From the NCBI GenBank assembly GCA_043764095.1, contig JAYUKX010000021.1, positions 6,621-70,620 of the forward strand: a DNA stretch of 64,000 bases. The letters are read 5' to 3'. Source of the DNA: M3007 sp043764095 (lineage in GTDB: Bacteria > Bacteroidota > Bacteroidia > Chitinophagales > Saprospiraceae). Position numbers and translations under genes: made by a program. Positions within the stretch are counted from its first letter, which is position 1. Each line of letters opens with the position of its first letter. Shown piece by piece: positions 42,227 through 50,124 of the stretch. The notes under the pieces were generated by a model that saw only the letters and a list, made by a program, of their open reading frames with translations, was not told where the DNA came from and made no database searches.

Positions 42227-43507
42227 CTACGTCTTCTGGTGTTTCTTCTTGGCTGCTGGAAACAAAATATTGTTCAAAATAAGCCGATAACCCGCCGAAT
42301 TAGGGTGCAATGACAGATCTGTTGGCGGATCCCCTACCTTATGTTGATAGTCCTCTGGATCGTGACCACCATAGAACGTAAAGAAACCTTTTCCGTAAGT
42401 ACTATGAATATATCTGGCCTCACCAGCAGGCTTGTTTTCACCCATGATGAGTATTGAGGGTTTTATATATTTTTTGATAAATGCCGTATTTTGCCCCATA
42501 AAACCTTTTACGGTCTTGGTATGGTCTTGGGTTAACATCGTTGGAATAGGATCCCATTTTGCGGAAAAATCAAATAATGAAAAATAATCCTGCTCTGGAA
42601 CAACGCGCCTCGAATCGGTGGCATCTATGGACGAGTGCTCGTACCGCATTGGATTGCGCTCAATCTGAAAATCGGTGAAGGCAAAGGTTTTAGTAAAATC
42701 TAATTTACTCTGCGCATTAGGATCTGCACCATCGCCATCAAACATCTCAGCGCAAATATCCACCCCATCTGCCGCCAACGCTATATCATAAGTGTCCGTA
42801 GCCGAGCACATAGCAAACATAAAGCCACCACCCGCTACGTATTCAGATATTTTTTTAGCAACGGCCAGTTTTAATTGGCTTACCTTATCAAAACCATTGA
42901 TCCTTGCCAAGTTTTCCATCAATTGGACATGCTTTTTGTACCAAGGCTGACCGGAATAACTGGCATAAAATTTTCCATATTGCCCCGTAAAATCTTCGTG
43001 GTGCAGGTGCAACCAATCGTACTCACTGAGTTTGCCCTGCAATACTTCTGTATCATACACCACATCGTAAGGGATTTCGGCATAAGTAAGTACTAGCGTT
43101 ACAGCATCGTCCCAAGGTTGTATTTCTTCGCCCCGTTCGTTCTCTGTAGGGGTATAAACCGCAATTTTGGGTGCTTTTTCTAGTTTAATTACATCTTGGT
43201 TGACCTCGGGATTAGCAATTTCGTTCCGGAGGTTATTGAATTCGGCATCTGTCATTGTTTTGAAGGAGACACCGCGCTTACTACATTCACTTTGTAGTGT
43301 AGGTGTTTGAACAAAAGCAAAAGCACCACCTTCGTAATTCAGTAGCCAATATGCCTCAACGCCCTGCGAAAGCACCCAATAAGTGATACCATAAGCCTTT
43401 AAATGGTCGCGTTGACCAGTTTCATTCATGGGAAGGATGAGGTACATCGACTGCAATTGCTGACCGAGTACCATCGAAAAAATGAGAAATAGGAATAATT
43501 TACGCAT
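42227..43507 (-). CDS. conserved Bacteroidota protein, ThuA/amidotransferase-like fold
   Basis: A protein of 426 residues, with a short hydrophobic start then MYLILPMNETGQRDHLKAYG. Relatives of this type are often labelled asparagine synthetase B, but no glutaminase Cys2 or ATP PP-loop is present. The core has AVTLVLTYAEIPYDVVYDTE, YDWLHLHHEDFTGQY, a glycine-rich GGGFMFAMCSATDTYD and FTFYGGHDPED, which reads like a class I amidotransferase/ThuA-type alpha/beta fold. The activity is unknown. Confidence 0.6.
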   Translation of the reverse strand: MRKLFLFLIFSMVLGQQLQSMYLILPMNETGQRDHLKAYGITYWVLSQGVEAYWLLNYEGGAFAFVQTPTLQSECSKRGVSFKTMTDAEFNNLRNEIANPEVNQDVIKLEKAPKIAVYTPTENERGEEIQPWDDAVTLVLTYAEIPYDVVYDTEVLQGKLSEYDWLHLHHEDFTGQYGKFYASYSGQPWYKKHVQLMENLARINGFDKVSQLKLAVAKKISEYVAGGGFMFAMCSATDTYDIALAADGVDICAEMFDGDGADPNAQSKLDFTKTFAFTDFQIERNPMRYEHSSIDATDSRRVVPEQDYFSLFDFSAKWDPIPTMLTQDHTKTVKGFMGQNTAFIKKYIKPSILIMGENKPAGEARYIHSTYGKGFFTFYGGHDPEDYQHKVGDPPTDLSLHPNSAGYRLILNNILFPAAKKKHQKT

Positions 43508-43581
43508 TTTTATTTTTGGATGAAGATTTGATAAAAATATGAATTGTTGAATACGCTACCAATACTTACTTTTATTGTTCC

Positions 43582-44049
43582 TTAAAAAGTAACAACGGGT
43601 ATTTGCGCCGTGTACCACGAATAAATACCCTCTTTTAAAATATAGACAAAATTGTGGTTGGGTGCTAACAACGTCCCTACCTTATTACTGATATAGCCAT
43701 TATTATCGTACAGCGCGATCGGCTGACTTGGGCCTAATTCAGTAAAATATGTTAAAAACGCAATGCTGTCTGAATAAGGTCGGTTAATCGCCTTATAAAT
43801 ATGCCCCCTTTTAAAGTCTTCAACACTGCGCAGATCAAAAATGGCTGTATTGGGTTTCTTTTTAAGTATATCCTGAAACCCAAGTGCATCCAATTGCATA
43901 AAATTAGAGTCAACCGCAACGGCCAAACCCGGTATGGTCTCTATCCCGGCAGCATTCGGTGAATCTGCAGTATTGGCCGTAGCTGGCGTTTCATTTTTGC
44001 AGTTCAAGAGCAGGGTAGAAGCCAAGAAAAAAAGAATAACTACTCGCAT
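43582..44049 (-). CDS. rhodanese-fold lipoprotein lacking the catalytic cysteine
   Basis: 155 residues from ATG 44049, giving a signal peptide with lipobox LLLNC. The domain shows AIFDLRSVEDFKRGHIYKAINRPY, the classic rhodanese DVR-x-x-x-E-x-x-x-GHI-x-x-A, but the active loop reads ALYDNNGYISNKV, with Asp where Cys is expected. It is therefore probably a binding rather than a sulfur-transfer domain. Confidence 0.75.
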   Translation of the reverse strand: MRVVILFFLASTLLLNCKNETPATANTADSPNAAGIETIPGLAVAVDSNFMQLDALGFQDILKKKPNTAIFDLRSVEDFKRGHIYKAINRPYSDSIAFLTYFTELGPSQPIALYDNNGYISNKVGTLLAPNHNFVYILKEGIYSWYTAQIPVVTF

Positions 44050-44213
44050 TTTTATGTTTAATTCTATTTGTAAGCGATTTGTGGTATTTATTCCACAATG
44101 CAATAATAAAGTAATTGATGAAAAATAAGTTGCAAAGTTAACAAATCGCGTGGACGTTCGGCACTACTTTCACACCATAACGAATAAAATGACCAAAATA
44201 AGGTATTGTTGTC

Positions 44214-44221
44214 TATCTTTG
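44214..44221 (+). promoter_or_regulatory. -7 promoter element before the cystathionine gene
   Basis: TATCTTTG fits TAnnTTTG exactly and lies 33 bases before the ATG at 44255, so transcription would begin close to 44228. No clear -33 TTG was seen at the expected distance. Confidence 0.5.
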
Positions 44222-44254
44222 CGGCCTTTTTTTGATGATATTTACGCTCTTAAC

Positions 44255-45391
44255 ATGAAATTTGCAACCAAAGTTATTCACGCAGGTATCGAACCTGATC
44301 CAAGTACAGGGGCTGTAATGACCCCCATTTTTCAAACTTCTACCTATGTGCAAGCCGCTCCCGGCGACCATAAGGGCTACGAGTACGCGCGCACGCAAAA
44401 CCCAACGCGCTCGGTATTGGAAAAAAACCTCGCCGCGCTTGAAAATGGTACCGATGCCATCTGTTTTGGCTCCGGTCTTGCTGCTCAAGATGCGGTCATC
44501 AAACTCCTCAAATCGGGCGACGAGATCATTTCTGTCAACGATCTTTATGGCGGCTCTTACCGTCAAATGGTACGTGTGTACGGTCAATGGGGGCTAAAAA
44601 GCCGCTATATTGATATGTATAACGCAGAAAACCTCGAAACCGCCATCGGGCCAGATACCAAATTGATCTGGATCGAAACGCCCACCAATCCTATGCTCAA
44701 TATTGTGGATATCGCTGCGGTATGCGCAATTGCCCGCAAACACGGTATCCTCACCTGTGTCGATAATACTTTTGCATCGCCTTATCTCCAAAATCCGCTT
44801 GACTTGGGTGCGGATATTGTGCTGCACTCTGCCACAAAATATATTGGCGGCCATTCCGATGTGGTACATGGTTGTCTTATTGTGAAAGACACGGATTTGG
44901 GTGCAAAGTTGCGTTTTCTCCAAAATGCTTCAGGTGCAGTGCCGGGGCCACAGGATTGTTTTTTGGTGTTGCGCGGTATCAAAACCTTGCACCTACGCGT
45001 ACAGCGCGCCTGCGAGAACGCAGAAAAAATTGCGCATTTTTTGCTTAATCACCCAAAAGTATCTAAAGTATATTGGCCAGGATTTGAAAGTCATCCCAAT
45101 CATGCGGTAGCAAAAAAGCAAATGAGGATGTTTGGCGCGATGGTTTCTTTCGATCTTAAAGACAATACCATCGAGAATGCACACCGCGTATTGAGTGGCA
45201 CGCATTTGTTTGCATTGGCTGAATCATTGGGCGGTGTAGAATCGTTAATTGGTCACCCTGCCAGCATGACACATGCCAGCATTCCGCGCGAAGACCGCTT
45301 AAAAGTGGGATTGACAGATTCGTTGATCCGTTTGAGCGTAGGCGTAGAAGATGTGGATGATTTGATTGAAGATTTGAATCAGGTGTTATAG
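44255..45391 (+). CDS. cystathionine gamma-synthase / gamma-lyase type PLP enzyme
   Basis: 378 residues from ATG 44255 (MKFATKVIHAG, the family start); the frame upstream crosses the promoter. YEYARTQNPTR, CFGSGLAAQDAV, WIETPTNP, CVDNTFASP and the PLP lysine in HSATKYIGGHSD identify the Cys/Met-metabolism group. Sequence alone does not decide between synthase (metB) and lyase (mccB). A link to the cys operon through sulfur flow is likely. A terminator follows at 45785. Confidence 0.88.
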   Translation: MKFATKVIHAGIEPDPSTGAVMTPIFQTSTYVQAAPGDHKGYEYARTQNPTRSVLEKNLAALENGTDAICFGSGLAAQDAVIKLLKSGDEIISVNDLYGGSYRQMVRVYGQWGLKSRYIDMYNAENLETAIGPDTKLIWIETPTNPMLNIVDIAAVCAIARKHGILTCVDNTFASPYLQNPLDLGADIVLHSATKYIGGHSDVVHGCLIVKDTDLGAKLRFLQNASGAVPGPQDCFLVLRGIKTLHLRVQRACENAEKIAHFLLNHPKVSKVYWPGFESHPNHAVAKKQMRMFGAMVSFDLKDNTIENAHRVLSGTHLFALAESLGGVESLIGHPASMTHASIPREDRLKVGLTDSLIRLSVGVEDVDDLIEDLNQVL

Positions 45392-45401
45392 TAATTTACT
45401 A

Positions 45402-45736
45402 GGAGGGTACACACGTTCCACAGCATTAAGTCTTGCTCACTTGCAAATTCCACTAAGTTGAAATCTAGTGCAATAATGCTTACTGCTTACTTTTTTTAGC
45501 GAAAAAAAAGTAAGCAAAAAACGCTTCGGCTGACGAAAAATGCGGTGCTTTTGCTTCCTCGCTACGGCGGCGCCAAAAAAACTCGCCGGACATTCGAGCG
45601 GGGACGCTGTCCCGTACATTTCGTTTGGCTCAAACACTTTTTGGCTTCATCCGCCTCCGCTCAAGCAAAACCTGCATTTTTCTAAGGCCGGCTTTGCCAC
45701 ACTTTGGGATCTGTACTTTATTTCAAATTTCAAGGT
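45402..45736. repeat. dispersed repeat family, copy at 45.4 kb
   Basis: Starts near GGAGGGTACAC, includes AGTGCAATAATGCTTACT, the hairpin GCTTACTTTTTTT/AAAAAAAAGTAAGC, and CGTTTGGCTCAAACAC to CTGTACTTTA (45621-45722). The last ~100 bases recur inverted at 63904-64000 with few differences; AGTGCAATAATGCT recurs inverted near 13.96 kb. Non-coding. The rest of 45392-46024 has only the terminator below. Confidence 0.8.
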
Positions 45737-45784
45737 ACATTAACTCAAATAAAAATATATAGCATCAAACTAAATTACTACCAT

Positions 45785-45816
45785 AAGCCACTTCGAGTAT
45801 TCGGGGTGGCTTTTTT
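45785..45816 (+). terminator. intrinsic terminator
   Basis: AAGCCACTTCGA (45785-45796) pairs with TTCGGGGTGGCTT, including two G-T pairs, in a 12-bp stem followed by six T. It lies about 390 bases after the cystathionine gene. Confidence 0.75.
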
Positions 45817-46024
45817 ACAGGTAATCTCGTGAACAGTACTTGGTGTGCGTGTAATTAGCGCAGTTCAATATAAATCACCGCCTTCTTCGGCCTATTTATC
45901 TTATAGACCAAAAGTAACGCTGTCGGAATAAAGTACGCCTTTTTGTACTGATAATAACAATACATCTACACGTTATTCACATTATAAATAATTCACCCCA
46001 CCGCACTAAAAAGCGGATACCTAC

Positions 46025-48364
46025 CTAAAAATCCAACTGGAACGACAATATAGGCGTAAGACCACTCTGACTGCGATATACCCAATTATTCGTATCGGGG
46101 TCGTACCTGCGCGACAAAGCATCCATATTTTTGCGATTGGCCACATTCTGAATATCTAATGCCACCTGCCAAGCCGCTTTACGCGCATTTTTGCGGTAAG
46201 AAACACGCAAATCAGGCCGGAAATAAGCATCAATCTTATCCGTAAATGCCTTTGAATCATCGAGTAACGGATCGCGGGAATAACGCGAAACAGGTTGGTT
46301 GGCCAATAAGGGTGTCAACCGTTGACCACCATTGTAAATCAATTTAGTGCCCAATTGGATTACACCCGTTTTCGATACCCTCCATTCCTTTCCGCCCATA
46401 AATGTAGCCGAAATACCGCTATCATAAGCCGTCGAAAATTCCCTGCCTTGGGCATCCGTGTAGCGGGAACGGGATATGGAAGTGCCTATTAAAAAGAACG
46501 CGCCCTTCCGAAATGATTGCTCTATCGTGATATCAATACCTCGGTTATTACCGCCACCTACATTGATCAAACGATATTTGGCAAAGCCATCCACCGTGTT
46601 CAAAATGCTCCACGAACTGCCTGCTTGATCGGCCACCGGAACATCTTTGAAGCGTTGGTAATAACCCTCAATATGAAAACGCAGGTTGCGCCCGGGCAAA
46701 AGATCGTAACCCACAACATAATGTTGTGCACGGATAAAATTGGCATCCCAATTTACTTCTACGCCACCTATTTGGGTAAAATAATTACCAATAGGCAGCA
46801 TTCGGCTGTGCACACCCCAACCCGCACTGAGCGATTGTTTTTCGTCCAACTGGTACTTTACGCCCACGCGTGGCTCTACGCTATGTTGTTGATTGAGTGT
46901 GAGATACATCGCGTGTACACCTAGATTTACCGTCAGCTGTTCGGTGGGGCGCAAGCGTAATTGGGCATAAGGCTGTATCAATTGAGTGCTGCCTTTGGCC
47001 GCTATCGGGGTAGCCTCTCCTTGTGTTTTTCTGTCCAAATCGTATAAAATTTGATTCAGGAAAATACCTGTCCGCAGGTTGACGCGCGCCGACATTTTTT
47101 TATTGTAAAACGACGACAATACGATACGCCCTTCTTTGTATTTTTCGCGGTTTACGGTATTTTTTAGGTTAATATTGCGGGTATTAAACGTATCGTCGGT
47201 AAAAAGAATATCCTGCCCCATCACAGCCAAATGGGTTTTGATATACGCATCGTGGCCTGCTGGAGTGAGGTAGGTAGCGCCCACGGCACCCATATTGGTC
47301 AGAAAATCGCCACCCACATAATCCGAATATTGTTTCCAAGTTGTAGTATCTTTTTTGGCGACTTCTATTTCGCTACTCACGCCACCAATACCCCAAAACG
47401 TCAACATAGATTTACCGTTTTTAGAAGGAACATATACATTAAAAGATAAATCCTGAAATGTGTTGTTCACGCGCTCGCCCACGAGGTAAATTCCCATTTT
47501 ATTCAATATTCCAAGGGTAGAATACCGATAATTGAGCAAATAAGTGGCCCTACCTCCTTTTTTAAAGGGACCTTCGGTACTAAAATCAAGTCCCAAAATA
47601 CCTGCTCGGAAGGTGTATTGCCGTTTTTCACTGTTGCCCTTGCGGAGGCGAATATCAAAAACACCGGAATAGGCATTGCCGTATTCGGCAGCAAAAGCAC
47701 CCGTGCTAAAATCGGAATTACCCAACATACTCACCGAAAAAACCGTGATACCGCCGCCCGAAGAACCTCGGCGCGCAAAGTGGTTCGGATTGGGAATATC
47801 AATACCTTCCAAACGCCAAAGCAGCCCAATACCCGAATTGCCCCGCACCACAATATCGGAGCGATTGTCGCGACTGGGTTGTACCCCCGGGAATCCCTGC
47901 GCCATACGCCCTGGATCATTGGCAGAAGCAGCATAACGCTGTGTTTCATCCACCGAAAACGAGCGTGCACTCAGGATAGACACCTCATTGAGCGGTTCAT
48001 TCCCGAATTTTTTAGCAGAAATAACCACTTCATTGCCCGAAACCGACTCTTGTGTCAGTTCGATGGCAAGTGTTTGTTCGCGGGCCGAATTAAGGATAAA
48101 TGGATCGCTCAACCAAGTACTATAACCGATATAAGCACATTCTACTTGTAAGCGACCTGTCGGTACGGCGGGTAATACAAACTGCCCATCGATATCGGTC
48201 ACTGTACCCATACTCGGGTTAGCGTCTTTGATACGCACCGTGGCACCGATCAATAGTTCGCGGGTATCTTTGTCGATCACCGTCCCCCGAATAATTTGTG
48301 TGGGGATTTGCGCATAAAAAAAGGCAGGAATAAACAGAATAATGGAAAAAAGTGTGCTTTTCAT
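46025..48364 (-). CDS. TonB-dependent outer-membrane receptor
   Basis: A protein of 779 residues: signal peptide (MKSTLFSIILFIPAFFYAQ), a carboxypeptidase-regulatory-like domain (~22-110, with RELLIGATVRIKDANPS and GYSTWLSD), a plug (~140-240, RDNRSDIVVRGNSGIGLLWR) and a beta-barrel ending LSFQLDF with a C-terminal Phe. It takes up a scarce nutrient across the outer membrane using TonB energy. No SusD partner is present, so siderophore, peptide or metal uptake is possible. The ligand is unknown. Confidence 0.88.
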   Translation of the reverse strand: MKSTLFSIILFIPAFFYAQIPTQIIRGTVIDKDTRELLIGATVRIKDANPSMGTVTDIDGQFVLPAVPTGRLQVECAYIGYSTWLSDPFILNSAREQTLAIELTQESVSGNEVVISAKKFGNEPLNEVSILSARSFSVDETQRYAASANDPGRMAQGFPGVQPSRDNRSDIVVRGNSGIGLLWRLEGIDIPNPNHFARRGSSGGGITVFSVSMLGNSDFSTGAFAAEYGNAYSGVFDIRLRKGNSEKRQYTFRAGILGLDFSTEGPFKKGGRATYLLNYRYSTLGILNKMGIYLVGERVNNTFQDLSFNVYVPSKNGKSMLTFWGIGGVSSEIEVAKKDTTTWKQYSDYVGGDFLTNMGAVGATYLTPAGHDAYIKTHLAVMGQDILFTDDTFNTRNINLKNTVNREKYKEGRIVLSSFYNKKMSARVNLRTGIFLNQILYDLDRKTQGEATPIAAKGSTQLIQPYAQLRLRPTEQLTVNLGVHAMYLTLNQQHSVEPRVGVKYQLDEKQSLSAGWGVHSRMLPIGNYFTQIGGVEVNWDANFIRAQHYVVGYDLLPGRNLRFHIEGYYQRFKDVPVADQAGSSWSILNTVDGFAKYRLINVGGGNNRGIDITIEQSFRKGAFFLIGTSISRSRYTDAQGREFSTAYDSGISATFMGGKEWRVSKTGVIQLGTKLIYNGGQRLTPLLANQPVSRYSRDPLLDDSKAFTDKIDAYFRPDLRVSYRKNARKAAWQVALDIQNVANRKNMDALSRRYDPDTNNWVYRSQSGLTPILSFQLDF

Positions 48365-48475
48365 AATATTACGATGAATGGTTTGGTGTCAATGGCATAT
48401 TGAAACTGATTAATACGCAGTGTTCACCAAGATTGAATAAAAATATAGGAATGTCCATGCAGTTGGAGCCGAATC

Positions 48476-48639
48476 TTAAGTATTTGGATATAATTAATTG
48501 GCAGAAATGAACGCAGGTATTTTTCGGCTAGACGAGCCATTTTTAAGGCGGATAGCGGTACTATCTAACGAAAAAATGGGGAAGTATAGGCGGAAAAGAC
48601 CAAGTTCAGAATGGTAATTAATTGTATCCAAATACTTAA
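48476..48639. mobile_element. MITE-like element, 164 bp
   Basis: The 24-bp terminal inverted repeats at 48476-48499 (containing AAGTATTTGGATATAATTAA) and 48616-48639 differ at one position. The interior has no gene but shows stem-loops around GGCGGATAGCGGTACTATC. No obvious target-site duplication was found. The remainder of 48365-48716 is featureless. Confidence 0.6.
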
Positions 48640-48716
48640 ACTAATAACAACGCAAAGATGCACCACGCCACAAAGACATTTTTAGCCAATATTGTTCCCA
48701 ATACACATTAAATACT

Positions 48717-50060
48717 TTAATTTGAGGAAATCTTCAAATCTGCTACCTTTTGGCCAATTTCAGTACCTAATCGCATCCCTTCTTCACAATCTACGCGAAA
48801 ATGTACGCCAGTGAGCAACCGCGAAAATGCGTTTTCGCGTGCCATTGCCCGAAAGGAGGTAAATGTACGGGGCATACCCGCAAATTCCTTGCGGCCTTTG
48901 TGTGTGGCATCGCAAAGGGTAAACGGATCGCCCAACAGATCCGTCAACACTTCTGCTGCGGCCGCACTAAGCATAGCATGACCGGCAGGGTAAGCGGGAA
49001 AGGGCGGTGCGTCCATATAGGATTGCCAATCGGGATGAATCACACGGTTGATATAGGTTTGCGGGCGTTCTAGGTTGTAGTAGTACTTGAGGTACCAACA
49101 AAGAATCAGCGCATCATTCAATGCAATAGAAGTACGCAAATAGGTTTCTAATGTAAATGTCCAACAGGGGTGTTGCTGTTCAATGGCTTGGGTGGCAATA
49201 GATATCCACCGCCCCGATGGTGTTACGGTAAGTCCTGCCACATCATCGCTCCAAAATTCTGCAATCCATTGGTTTTCTTTGGATAATGGTTGTGAGGCAG
49301 AAAAAACCTCCATCGCTTGTGTATAAAATGCGCTATTTACTTTTTCGCTAAAAATAGGTGGCGGAATGGGTTTAATATCCGTCATCGCAACCACAATGGG
49401 GCGAATACAACCCCAATATGGGACAAGTGGCGCAATAGGGTGGTCTTGGTCCAATTGGTAAGTGCTGTCAATGGCTTTTATTGCATAATTTTGGAAGGGG
49501 CAGTTGGGGGCACCGCGGGTTTCTTTACCATCCAATAAAGCATATTGCCAGACTACATCGGCCGTTTTTTGGCCAAAAAGTATCGAAGCATTACAGTCTT
49601 GTTGTTTATGTTGAAATACAAACAGTTCGGCGGTAGTATTTATTTTTTCCTTTAATTCTTTGGGGGCATTGGGGAAAAACAAGGGCGTTATAGCGCGATA
49701 TGCCGCATTAATACTCGCCAAAACGCAAAATTGCTCCTGCTCATCCTCCCATTTTACAGGTGTATAAACTGCTGCGATCTTTTTTCCCAAAGAAGTATAT
49801 TGTGGATTGCCGGGCAATGATGCCTCATAAGCGGCCATAGATATATAAGCAAACATACGCGCACTAGAAGGTGCACGATAGCCAGGGGTAAACCGCTCCA
49901 AATCCAGTAGTAAACGGTTCCAAGTGACGAGTAATTCCCTGATTTGCTGGTCTTCTTTATTTTCCAATGGGGTGCATTCAAACATACCGCTAAGGGTAAG
50001 AAGAAAAATAAGGGGTTTTAACCAAACCCATTTTAAGTCGATATAAGAGCAAGAACGCAT
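48717..50060 (-). CDS. vanadium-haloperoxidase / PAP2-like lipoprotein
   Basis: A protein of 447 residues. An N-terminal hydrophobic stretch leads to Cys29 (LTLSGMFEC), likely lipid-modified. The C-terminal domain has the PAP2/vanadate-binding signature YYNLERPQTYIN, FPAYPAGHAMLSAAAAEVL and SRLLTGVHFRVDCEEG, matching vanadium-dependent haloperoxidase-related proteins of Bacteroidota. It could act as a phosphatase or haloperoxidase outside the inner membrane. The gene is downstream of a sigma-FecR-receptor set on the same strand, 64 bases from the receptor. Confidence 0.82.
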   Translation of the reverse strand: MRSCSYIDLKWVWLKPLIFLLTLSGMFECTPLENKEDQQIRELLVTWNRLLLDLERFTPGYRAPSSARMFAYISMAAYEASLPGNPQYTSLGKKIAAVYTPVKWEDEQEQFCVLASINAAYRAITPLFFPNAPKELKEKINTTAELFVFQHKQQDCNASILFGQKTADVVWQYALLDGKETRGAPNCPFQNYAIKAIDSTYQLDQDHPIAPLVPYWGCIRPIVVAMTDIKPIPPPIFSEKVNSAFYTQAMEVFSASQPLSKENQWIAEFWSDDVAGLTVTPSGRWISIATQAIEQQHPCWTFTLETYLRTSIALNDALILCWYLKYYYNLERPQTYINRVIHPDWQSYMDAPPFPAYPAGHAMLSAAAAEVLTDLLGDPFTLCDATHKGRKEFAGMPRTFTSFRAMARENAFSRLLTGVHFRVDCEEGMRLGTEIGQKVADLKISSN

Positions 50061-50124
50061 GATAATAGCGCAAATATAGGTACTTAAGTTGGTATTTTTG
50101 ATTTTATCGATGCGCTACGCCATA

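Noticed and set aside
42227..43507. Asparagine synthetase B
   Set aside because: No N-terminal catalytic Cys and no ATP-binding PP-loop; the label does not fit the sequence.
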